A stretch of DNA of 64,000 bases from Pseudoalteromonas piratica (GTDB lineage Bacteria; Pseudomonadota; Gammaproteobacteria; Enterobacterales; Alteromonadaceae): NCBI RefSeq assembly GCF_000788395.1, contig NZ_CP009888.1:872501-936500 (forward strand), given 5' to 3'. A program made the position numbers and the translations under genes. The notes under the pieces are model-generated. The model saw only the letters and a program-made list of their open reading frames with translations, made no database searches and was not told the DNA's origin. Positions 57,596 to 64,000 of the stretch are shown piece by piece; position 1 is the first letter of the stretch; each line of letters opens with the position of its first letter.

Positions 57596-57823
57596 CTAAT
57601 AATGTGGCGGGGGCGTTTCCAGCTCTTGACTAACTACCGAAGATGGCTTCATTTCTTTGAGTTTTTCACCTACTAACTCAATTTGACGTGACATCTTAGC
57701 CATCGTAACTTGATGTTGCTTAATTTCATCGTTGAGAATATCAATAGTTTCATCTTGATACGCTACTTTCATCTCAAGCTCGGTAATACGTGCTTCAAGA
57801 TTGCTTATTTGTTCATTTGCCAT
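57596..57823 (-). CDS. slyX: SlyX family protein
   Basis: A 75-residue protein with the SlyX start (ISNLEARITELEMKVAYQDE), a heptad-repeat coiled coil over about 5-58, and the C-terminal PPHY ending that is diagnostic of SlyX. Function unknown. Its start overlaps the end of the WD40 lipoprotein gene by 19 bases. Confidence 0.94.
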   Translation of the reverse strand: MANEQISNLEARITELEMKVAYQDETIDILNDEIKQHQVTMAKMSRQIELVGEKLKEMKPSSVVSQELETPPPHY

Positions 57824-58785
57824 GTTTCAGATAAACCGTTAGAACTTTCACTAATTAAGTTGCCATTATCGCTAAAAGCGATGTCATATACTACAGCTGA
57901 TTTAGGACGAGAGCCCTGTCGAGGAGCTACACGCCATGTTTGGAGTTGTTTTCCATTTGATGTATCCCACAAGGCGATAGTACGAGCAGGTGAACCAGTG
58001 GCAAGTAAAGATGTATCGCTATTAAACCGAACCGCACTAAATACTTTTTGCCTTGCATTAAATTGTAAATTAGCCATTTGAGAACCATTTTGTAAGTTCC
58101 AAATGCTTGCTTGTTTTTGACTATCTGCTGTAAACGCTTTACGGCCTTCTCGGTCAAGTGCAACTTGGGTTACACGACTTGGGTGTGTAAAACGATGAAT
58201 CACTTGCGCACTGCGAGTATCCCAAAGGTAAGCTGTGTAGTCATTGGCTCCAGTAAGTGCATAAAAACCATTTGGGGATAAATCAACCGCATTCACTTTT
58301 TCGGTATGGCCTAAAAATTCAATGCGCCGGCCGCTATTTAAATCAACATGAATAACTTTGCCGTCGCCGCGGCCATAGAGTACATAGCGCCCATTATTGC
58401 TAATAGCGATATCACGAATACTAGACTCTTGGATTTTCCAAAAGCCAATATTTTCGCCACTTTCTAAGCTCCATACTGCAAAATTAGTGCGATCTGCGGT
58501 CACAGCGAACTTATCATCATCACTGATGTCTATAGCAAGCACTAGGTTGTCGGTATCTTGCTGATGACTCCATTGATAAAGTAGGGCGTTGTCATTTAAA
58601 TTCCATACTGATACCCCATGATTAATAGAAGAGACAATCGCGAGTGTACCCTTGTTATTTAATGCTGCGGCATAACTGCCTTGAACAGCATGTTCTTGTG
58701 CATTATTAGGCAAAGAGTTTGGTTTATCACAAGCCGTTAAGGTAAAGAGCATAAAAATTATTAAGGTTAGGCGATATGGCTTCAT
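57805..58785 (-). CDS. WD40 repeat lipoprotein
   Basis: A 326-residue lipoprotein with lipobox LTAC (Cys19). The mature part consists of about seven WD40-type repeats forming a beta propeller, seen in the recurrent endings VWNL, VWSL, LWDTR, IWNL and LWDTS. It is probably a scaffold on the periplasmic side of a membrane; partners are unknown. The gene precedes slyX. Confidence 0.87.
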   Translation of the reverse strand: MKPYRLTLIIFMLFTLTACDKPNSLPNNAQEHAVQGSYAAALNNKGTLAIVSSINHGVSVWNLNDNALLYQWSHQQDTDNLVLAIDISDDDKFAVTADRTNFAVWSLESGENIGFWKIQESSIRDIAISNNGRYVLYGRGDGKVIHVDLNSGRRIEFLGHTEKVNAVDLSPNGFYALTGANDYTAYLWDTRSAQVIHRFTHPSRVTQVALDREGRKAFTADSQKQASIWNLQNGSQMANLQFNARQKVFSAVRFNSDTSLLATGSPARTIALWDTSNGKQLQTWRVAPRQGSRPKSAVVYDIAFSDNGNLISESSNGLSETWQMNK

Positions 58786-59008
58786 TTTTAATCTAATTTT
58801 CCTTAACTCTTGAGCTATGAGAGGTTAGACTAGGACGAGTTTTGAGAACAAGGTAGTTACAGATAATTATTATCGGCGTTGTCTCAAGTATGCGTCTTTG
58901 TCGTCATTTTTGTGTTTTACATTGATGTTTGTCAGCCTATCATGTAACTCATTTAATTTTAACTTAGATAATTGTAGATAAAAGGCATTTTATTTGCCGG
59001 AGAAAAAA

Positions 59009-59761
59009 ATGAAAAAAGTATTTAAACTTTCATTTGTTGCTGCATCAGTGCTTGCACTTGCTGCATGTAATAAAGAAGCGCCTAAAGCTGAAGTAAAACT
59101 AGAGACCGAAGTACAAAAACAAGCATATGGTCTTGGCGCTTCAATTGGTGACTTTTTAAAGAAAGACCTTGAAGGCAAAACTGAAATGGGTTTTGAGTTA
59201 GATAAAAAGTTAATCATTGCAGGTCTAGAAGAATCACTAGCTGGTAATTCAAAATTAACTGAAGAAGAAATCAAAGAGCTTCTAACAAAACTAAACACTG
59301 ATTTTGCTGAAAAGCAGCAGGCTGCAGCACAAGCAAAAGCAGAAGAAGTTAAAGCGCAAGGCGTTGCTTTCTTAGCTGAAAATGCAAAGAAAGAAGGCGT
59401 AGTAACGACTGACTCTGGTCTACAGTATGAAGTGCTAGCGCAAGGTGAAGGTAAAAAGCCGTTAGCAACAGACACGGTTGAAGTGCACTATAAAGGCACA
59501 TTGATTGACGGTACTGAGTTCGACAGTTCTTACTCACACGGTGAGCCAATTACTTTCCCACTTAACCGTGTAATTAAAGGTTGGACTGAAGGTGTTCAAC
59601 TTATGGCTGAAGGTTCAAAATTCAAGTTCTTCATTCCTTCAGAGCTTGCATATGGTGAGCGTGACCTTGGTAAGATCCCTGCTAATTCAACACTTATTTT
59701 TGAAGTTGAGCTTTTAAAAGTTGTTCAGCCTGAAGCTGAAAAAGAAGCTGCATCTGAATAA
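59009..59761 (+). CDS. fkpA: FKBP-type peptidyl-prolyl isomerase lipoprotein (FkpA-like)
   Basis: A 250-residue periplasmic foldase. The ATG at 59009 follows ggaga; the signal peptide has a lipobox-like LAAC near residue 20. Residues about 30-130 form the helical dimerisation domain, and about 145-240 the FKBP domain (VEVHYKGTLIDGTEFDSSY, ELAYGERD, LIFEVELLKV). FkpA in E. coli is soluble, so the Cys suggests a lipid-anchored variant. It lies in the slyX-fkpA neighbourhood. A terminator follows. Confidence 0.93.
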   Translation: MKKVFKLSFVAASVLALAACNKEAPKAEVKLETEVQKQAYGLGASIGDFLKKDLEGKTEMGFELDKKLIIAGLEESLAGNSKLTEEEIKELLTKLNTDFAEKQQAAAQAKAEEVKAQGVAFLAENAKKEGVVTTDSGLQYEVLAQGEGKKPLATDTVEVHYKGTLIDGTEFDSSYSHGEPITFPLNRVIKGWTEGVQLMAEGSKFKFFIPSELAYGERDLGKIPANSTLIFEVELLKVVQPEAEKEAASE

Positions 59762-59783
59762 TTTCTAAATGAAGTTAATTCTT

Positions 59784-59812
59784 AAAGCCACCTTTTAGGT
59801 GGCTTTTTTATT
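59784..59812 (+). terminator. Terminator of fkpA
   Basis: A 9-bp stem, aaagccacc (59784-59792) with ggtggcttt (59798-59806), is followed by a T run. Confidence 0.93.
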
Positions 59813-59842
59813 TGCATTTGTAGGTTTATTACTCTAAATTAA

Positions 59843-59860
59843 ACTGACTAATCAGTCGGT
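59843..59860 (+). promoter_or_regulatory. Probable TetR-type operator
   Basis: An 18-bp imperfect palindrome, actgactaatcagtcggt, with 7 of 9 positions symmetric. It lies 26 bases before the aldehyde dehydrogenase start, whose downstream gene encodes a TetR regulator, so autorepression of the pair is likely. Confidence 0.7.
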
Positions 59861-59885
59861 TTTTTGTGTTTACCTAGGATGCTAT

Positions 59886-61340
59886 ATGAACTTGCCTATT
59901 TTTAATGAAATTGACACAGCTACAGAAACTCAAACTACAGAGCACTGCTCAGAGCAGCTGAAAGCTGCATTTACCCAGTTAAAGTTGGCTTATAATGCAA
60001 ACAAGCAACCATCTTATGCTGATCGCAGGCAAGTAATTCTAGCGTTAAAGTCAGCATTGTTAGCAAATAGAGAACAGCTGCTGAGCGCGCTCAATACTGA
60101 CTATGGTAAGCGGCCAAATTTCGATAGTTTAATGGCGGACATATTACCCAGTGTTCAACACGTTAATTACACTTTAGAACACTTAAAGTCTTGGCTTAAA
60201 CCAGAGAAGCGAAGTGCCGGGCTGTTGCTATCACCATCTTCTATCTATGTTCACAAACAAGCTAAAGGAGTTGTTGGGGTTGTTGTGCCCTGGAATTTCC
60301 CTGTGTTCTTGAGTATTGGCCCTATTGTTACTGCGCTTGCTGCTGGTAATAAAGTAATGGTTAAGCTCAGCGAATATACGCCGCATACAAATTCGATTAT
60401 CAGAAAAATTTTTAATTCCTTGCAAGACAGTGTGGTGGTGATTGAAGGCGGACCAGAGGTTGCGGCTGAATTCACTCAATTACCGTTTGACCATGTTTTT
60501 TTCACAGGCTCAACAAGTGTAGGCAAGTTGGTTGCTAAATCTTGCGCTGAGCGTTTGGTACCAACAACATTAGAGCTTGGCGGCAAATCGCCAGTAGTGA
60601 TAACTGCCAATGCTAATTTAGAGCAAGCGGCTGATGCGATTATTCTTGGTAAATCAGTTAATGCGGGGCAAATTTGTGTCGCACCGGATTATATCCTTGT
60701 TGAGCAGTCTCAATACCAAGCATTTTGCCAAGCTTACCTCACTCGCTTTGCGGCACTTTATGACCATCAGAAATTTAGTGAGGAATATGGCGCGATTATA
60801 AATGAGGCGCAGTTTGCTCGCTTGCACTCAATGCTTGAAGATGCCAAGGCTAAAGGAGCTAACATCATCTCACCACCGGGATATCAAATTGATGCTCAAA
60901 ATAGAGTAATGCCGCCACAGTTGATAACGGGTGTTGATGACACTATGGATGTGTGCAAAAGTGAGATCTTTGGCCCTATATTACCCGTCTTACCTTATAA
61001 CGAATTGACAGATGCGATTGATTATATCAATAGTAAAGAGCGCCCTCTGGCCCTTTATATTATGTCGCAAGATATCTGTGAGGTAAGAACCATATTGCAG
61101 CACACACACAGTGGCGGTGTGTGTATTAATGATACCTTGATGCATGTAGGTGCCGATGATGCGCCGTTTGGCGGCATTGGAGAGTCAGGGTTAGGTAACT
61201 ATCATGGTCGTGAAGGGTTTGATACGTTTTGCCATAAGCGGACAGTATTGAAAACACCTGTATGGTTACCACGAGTAAAACTGATCTTACGTTCTAAGAA
61301 ATTAGCACTCACATTACTGACTAAGTTGTTCGTTCGTTAA
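59886..61340 (+). CDS. calB: Coniferyl aldehyde dehydrogenase-like protein
   Basis: A 484-residue NAD(P)-dependent aldehyde dehydrogenase. The Rossmann region includes VVPWNFPVFLSIGP; GSTSVGKLVAKSC binds the cofactor; the general base Glu is in LELGGKSP and the catalytic Cys in NAGQICVAPDY. It resembles enzymes annotated as coniferyl aldehyde dehydrogenases. The C-terminus is basic and hydrophobic (KLILRSKKLALTLLTKLFVR), as in membrane-associated fatty aldehyde dehydrogenases, so the physiological substrate could be a long-chain aldehyde. Followed with no gap by the TetR gene. Confidence 0.87.
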   Translation: MNLPIFNEIDTATETQTTEHCSEQLKAAFTQLKLAYNANKQPSYADRRQVILALKSALLANREQLLSALNTDYGKRPNFDSLMADILPSVQHVNYTLEHLKSWLKPEKRSAGLLLSPSSIYVHKQAKGVVGVVVPWNFPVFLSIGPIVTALAAGNKVMVKLSEYTPHTNSIIRKIFNSLQDSVVVIEGGPEVAAEFTQLPFDHVFFTGSTSVGKLVAKSCAERLVPTTLELGGKSPVVITANANLEQAADAIILGKSVNAGQICVAPDYILVEQSQYQAFCQAYLTRFAALYDHQKFSEEYGAIINEAQFARLHSMLEDAKAKGANIISPPGYQIDAQNRVMPPQLITGVDDTMDVCKSEIFGPILPVLPYNELTDAIDYINSKERPLALYIMSQDICEVRTILQHTHSGGVCINDTLMHVGADDAPFGGIGESGLGNYHGREGFDTFCHKRTVLKTPVWLPRVKLILRSKKLALTLLTKLFVR

Positions 61341-61919
61341 ATGGTTACTGCAAAAAAACAAAAGTTACTCGATGCTGCGTTGGCTTTGTTTGTTGAGCAA
61401 GGTATTTCAGAAACATCGACAGCCAGCATTGCGAAACATGCAAGCGTGGCAACTGGCACTTTATTTCATCACTTTGAAAATAAAAAGGTGCTGGTGGAAG
61501 CGCTGTATTTTCATTTAAAAACATCCTTAGTGGATGATTTGGCTTTAGATGGCAAGATTGAGAATGAAGGGCAGATAGTCAGTCTATGGCATAAAGTGAT
61601 CATTTGGGGTCTAGAAAATCCAGATAAAATGGCGTTTTTTAGTATTTATTATTCAAGCCCATGGGTCGAGTCATCTTTTAAACACAACGTGCTTAACAGT
61701 GTGTTTTCTTTTTTGATTGAATTTATCGAGAGACAAAAAGCAGTGGGCGTGTTTATCGACTTACCAACGGATTATATTGCGATGCATATTCAGCAAAGTT
61801 TACTCAATACGGTAAATTATTTGTTAGAGCACAACCTAGAGGTCACGAGTGAATTGATTGATTCAAGCTTGAAAGTTTGTATGTTTGGTTTGCAAACGCA
61901 AAGAAACAAAGAGGCGTAA
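61341..61919 (+). CDS. TetR/AcrR family regulator
   Basis: A 192-residue regulator. The N-terminal helix-turn-helix is GISETSTASIAKHASVATGTLFHHFENK (about 20-47; core ASIAKHASVATGTLFHHF). The C-terminal ~130 residues are helical ligand-binding. It starts directly after the stop codon of the aldehyde dehydrogenase gene, so both are one operon; the palindrome at 59843 is the likely operator. Confidence 0.92.
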   Translation: MVTAKKQKLLDAALALFVEQGISETSTASIAKHASVATGTLFHHFENKKVLVEALYFHLKTSLVDDLALDGKIENEGQIVSLWHKVIIWGLENPDKMAFFSIYYSSPWVESSFKHNVLNSVFSFLIEFIERQKAVGVFIDLPTDYIAMHIQQSLLNTVNYLLEHNLEVTSELIDSSLKVCMFGLQTQRNKEA

Positions 61920-61935
61920 TTTACGCCTTTTTTAA
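61912..61935. terminator. Bidirectional terminator between tetR-type gene and rsd
   Basis: A 6-8 bp stem centred on 61920 (aggcgtaa/ttacgcct) with a T run on the plus strand and an A-rich left flank that becomes T-rich on the minus strand. It overlaps the TetR stop codon. Confidence 0.8.
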
Positions 61936-62402
61936 TCTGTGTGATGCGTATATAAATTTTCAATTAGCTCGTCTTCTAACTCGAAGCGTTGCTCAAGTGC
62001 TTGCCCTAAAGTAGATAGATCTTCATCAAAGTTTGGCAGCAAGCTTTCTTCTTTCGCATTTGCGTAATCATCATTAAAACTCAAAGCGATATCAGTTGAT
62101 GCAGAGATTTGCGGGTATAATGACTGCGCTAACTTTAAGCTGCTCGGTCCTTTTTCGGCGCAAGCTTTTACTAGGTCATCATAAATCTCAAAGTGACCTG
62201 CTGAGAGGTAATCCATTAAGATTTGGCAAAATTCAAGAATTTCACCTTTCTTTGGCAGTGCTTGGTCGCTTCGTTCATAGGGAGGTAAGCCTGCAAGTTT
62301 GCAATAAATTACAAGTAACTCTTGGCGTTCTTGTAACCAGCTATCAATAGCTGAATGTGAACCGCCCCATTCTTGTTTCGCTTTTTCTAAACTTTTAAGC
62401 AT
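61932..62402 (-). CDS. rsd: Rsd/AlgQ family anti-sigma-70 factor
   Basis: A 156-residue helical protein resembling E. coli Rsd, which binds sigma-70 region 4 in stationary phase and favours alternative sigma factors. Shared features: the start LEKAKQEWGGSHSAIDSWLQ, RQELLVIYCKLAG, LMDYLSAGHFEIYDDL and LGQALEQRFELEDELI. In E. coli it lies beside nudC and hemE; here it is divergent from hemE with an unusual 434-base gap. Confidence 0.92.
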   Translation of the reverse strand: MLKSLEKAKQEWGGSHSAIDSWLQERQELLVIYCKLAGLPPYERSDQALPKKGEILEFCQILMDYLSAGHFEIYDDLVKACAEKGPSSLKLAQSLYPQISASTDIALSFNDDYANAKEESLLPNFDEDLSTLGQALEQRFELEDELIENLYTHHTD

Positions 62403-62574
62403 AATTATGTCCCTTTACTTCAAACTAATTTCTATAACAAAGAAATATGCAGAAAAGATCAACTTATTTTTAACATTTTTCATTCAGTTAATTGTAACTA
62501 ATTAATAATAAAGATAATTGTTGATATATTAATTTGTGCTTAATGTAGGCAGGGCGCAGTTAAAAAAGTATATA

Positions 62575-62601
62575 AAAGAAAAAACCACCCAGAGGGTGGT
62601 T
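62575..62601 (-). terminator. Unexplained Rho-independent terminator upstream of rsd
   Basis: On the minus strand, aaccaccc and gggtggtt form a perfect 8-bp stem with a 3-base loop (62601-62583), followed by ttttttctttt. Divergent genes flank it, so it must end either a small RNA or a prematurely stopped rsd leader. On the plus strand the downstream sequence is a weaker T tract. Confidence 0.75.
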
Positions 62602-62800
62602 ATAAAACTTTTTCTGACTTGATTAATTCAAGCTCTTATTTTTGTATCTATTTTATAACAAACTATTTTCATTTTAACAATACTTAATATCCTAAAATGG
62701 TGCTTTAATTATTAATTCTCTCTACAAAGCGAAATAATTACATTTACTATGTAGTTAGGTTTGATCTTTCGCATAGTTAGTTGGCTTTCATAATGATACA
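62575..62800 (-). ncRNA. Candidate small RNA or rsd leader RNA
   Basis: The only direct evidence is the strong minus-strand terminator at 62575-62601 with no gene upstream of it on that strand before hemE. The 5' end is not determined; 62800 is a rough outer limit. Either a stand-alone sRNA or an attenuated rsd 5' leader (the terminator is about 180 bases before the rsd start) would fit. Confidence 0.3.
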
Positions 62801-62811
62801 ATTCGCTCAGT

Positions 62812-62817
62812 TATAAT
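62812..62817 (+). promoter_or_regulatory. -10 element of the likely hemE promoter
   Basis: A consensus tataat 20 bases before the hemE start. The -35 region is poor (ttcata about 19 bases upstream is the best), so strength is uncertain. Confidence 0.45.
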
Positions 62818-62836
62818 TTTTAGGTTTTACACTATC

Positions 62837-63904
62837 ATGAGTGAATTAAAGAACGATCGTTATTTACGTGCGCTATTGAAGCAACCAGTAGACCAAACAC
62901 CTGTATGGATGATGCGTCAAGCTGGCCGCTATTTACCAGAATATCGAGCAACCAGAGCGCAAGCTGGCGACTTTATGAGCTTATGTAAAAATGCAGAATT
63001 AGCGTGTGAAGTAACACTGCAACCGCTTCGTCGTTATCCATTGGATGCAGCCATTCTGTTCAGTGATATTCTTACAATTCCAGATGCTATGGGATTAGGC
63101 CTTTATTTTGAAACAGGTGAAGGTCCGAAGTTTGAGCGTCCAATTCAATCGATGGCTGATGTAGCTAATTTACCAATTCCAGATCCAGAAGATGAGCTGG
63201 GTTATGTGATGAATGCGGTACGTACTATTCGTCGTGAGCTTAAAGGTGAAGTGCCATTAATCGGTTTTTCTGGTTCACCATGGACGTTAGCAACTTACAT
63301 GATTGAAGGCGGTAGCAGTAAAACATTCGGCAAGATTAAGAAAATGGCATTTTCTGAGCCAGAAATCTTGCATATGCTGCTTGATAAATTAGCGGATTCT
63401 GTAATCAGCTATTTGAATGCGCAGATTAAAGCCGGTGCTCAATCGTTAATGGTATTTGATTCTTGGGGTGGAGTGTTATCACCGCGTGATTACAAAGAGT
63501 TTTCATTAACGTATATGCAAAAAATTGTTGATGGCTTAATTCGTGAATATGACGGCCGAAAGGTACCAGTCACGCTATTTACTAAAAATGGCGGCTTAAA
63601 CTTAGAATCAATTGCGGCAACTGGTTGTGATGCGGTTGGTTTAGATTGGACTGTTGATATTGCCGATGCGCGCCGTCGAATTGGTGATAAAGTGGCACTT
63701 CAAGGTAATATGGATCCTGCAATGCTGCATGGAACGCCAGAACGTATTCGTCAGGAAGTGCAACGTATTTTAGAGGGCTATGGTGATGGTTCTGGCCATG
63801 TATTCAACCTTGGTCATGGAATTACACCAGATGTCGATCCAGAAAATGCAGGCGTGTTTATTAATTCGGTTGGTGAATTAAGTAAACAGTACCACAACAA
63901 ATAA
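62837..63904 (+). CDS. hemE: Uroporphyrinogen decarboxylase
   Basis: A 355-residue enzyme converting uroporphyrinogen III to coproporphyrinogen III in heme synthesis. Conserved: [17 protein letters not shown] (about 22-38) with Arg for substrate binding, [14 protein letters not shown] (Asp), [11 protein letters not shown], and the late [17 protein letters not shown]. Full length. The start at 62837 has only a weak ribosome-binding site. A perfect terminator follows 5 bases after the stop. Confidence 0.97.
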   Translation: MSELKNDRYLRALLKQPVDQTPVWMMRQAGRYLPEYRATRAQAGDFMSLCKNAELACEVTLQPLRRYPLDAAILFSDILTIPDAMGLGLYFETGEGPKFERPIQSMADVANLPIPDPEDELGYVMNAVRTIRRELKGEVPLIGFSGSPWTLATYMIEGGSSKTFGKIKKMAFSEPEILHMLLDKLADSVISYLNAQIKAGAQSLMVFDSWGGVLSPRDYKEFSLTYMQKIVDGLIREYDGRKVPVTLFTKNGGLNLESIAATGCDAVGLDWTVDIADARRRIGDKVALQGNMDPAMLHGTPERIRQEVQRILEGYGDGSGHVFNLGHGITPDVDPENAGVFINSVGELSKQYHNK

Positions 63905-63909
63905 ATATG

Positions 63910-63936
63910 AGCCTTGCAATTGCAAGGCTTTTTTCT
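63910..63936 (+). terminator. Terminator of hemE
   Basis: A perfect 20-base palindrome (63910-63929, agccttgcaa and its complement) followed by six T. Confidence 0.92.
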
Positions 63937-63938
63937 TT

Positions 63939-64000
63939 ATGGCTGATATCAATGACATTATGTGGCCTGGCACAGTTGCTAAAGCTAAGGCCATCCAATC
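63939..64000 (+). CDS. nfi: Probable endonuclease V, N-terminal fragment
   Basis: An open frame of 20 codons running off the window, with IMWPGTVAKAKAIQ similar to the start of deoxyinosine-specific endonuclease V. In E. coli nfi follows hemE directly, which supports the call. The start is uncertain: this ATG has a weak ribosome-binding site and lies 3 bases after the hemE terminator; a second ATG lies at 63960. Confidence 0.5.
   Translation, partial: MADINDIMWPGTVAKAKAIQ

Larger units (their letters stand above)
62403..62836. other. Intergenic region between divergent rsd and hemE
   Basis: 434 bases without a coding frame that starts and ends convincingly. It contains a strong terminator on the minus strand (62575-62601) that is not explained by either gene and a -10-like tataat (62812-62817) for hemE. 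See the candidate RNA. Confidence 0.7.

Noticed and set aside
58990..59475. 161-codon minus-strand frame overlapping fkpA
   Set aside because: Antisense shadow of fkpA, very rich in Ser and Ala; no family resemblance.

Overview
The window looks like a chromosomal segment of a marine gammaproteobacterium, most likely Pseudoalteromonas or a close relative in the Alteromonadales. The evidence is low-GC coding sequence, conserved gammaproteobacterial neighbourhoods (cysJIH; yrfG-nudE-cysQ; yheU-yheT and yheS-yheV-slyX-fkpA; rsd-hemE-nfi), a fatty-acid cis/trans isomerase and a sigmaE/ChrR stress operon. It is inferred from gene content and protein resemblance read by eye; no database search was run. 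There is no phage, transposon or CRISPR array.

Layout. 1-2.28 kb: the 3' two thirds of a 23S rRNA gene, a 5S rRNA gene and the rrn terminator. 2.6-16 kb: housekeeping and accessory genes: a probably degenerate HD-GYP protein, a YjeH-type amino-acid exporter divergent from an Lrp-type regulator, a lipoprotein S9 peptidase, GST/LysR, a DNA glycosylase, a secreted MsrA-thioredoxin-MsrB fusion, a small outer-membrane barrel, a hotdog thioesterase and a periplasmic binding protein. 15.8-20.2 kb: cysJ-cysI-cysH (sulfate assimilation). 20.4-23.1 kb: an orphan pseudopilin with an unknown partner, a short PepSY protein and an LpxH-like phosphoesterase.

23.1-32.7 kb (minus strand) is the most coherent block: twelve tightly packed or overlapping genes starting with an ECF sigma factor and its ChrR zinc/cupin anti-sigma factor. 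They continue with DUF523/DUF1722, photolyase, an NTF2-like protein, SDR, FAD oxidoreductase, DUF1365, a Cfa-like methyltransferase, DUF2878, a chalcone-isomerase-like protein and a DUF3833 lipoprotein. It resembles the singlet-oxygen/photo-oxidative stress regulon of Rhodobacter and probably combines DNA photorepair with chemical modification of membrane lipids.

34.4-39.1 kb holds chemotaxis-related genes: a small soluble protein resembling the chemoreceptor hairpin tip, overlapping a di-iron ODP-like protein (a possible oxygen/iron sensor pair), and a full HBM-type chemoreceptor behind a sigma28-like promoter. 39-50 kb holds VOC, SDR, LemA + M48 protease, Cti, all-alpha dUTPase, cytochrome c, YrfG, NudE and CysQ.

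50.1-50.75 kb contains two identical initiator tRNA-fMet genes followed by about three and a half tandem ~100-bp units, each ending in a copy of the tRNA 3' end, reminiscent of the E. coli tyrT/rtT repeats. 50.8-64 kb continues with GNAT, a DnaJ-related protein, M19 dipeptidase, the yhe/slyX/fkpA neighbourhood, a TetR-linked aldehyde dehydrogenase, rsd, hemE and the start of a probable nfi. A strong minus-strand terminator between the divergent rsd and hemE genes suggests an unannotated small RNA or an attenuated rsd leader.
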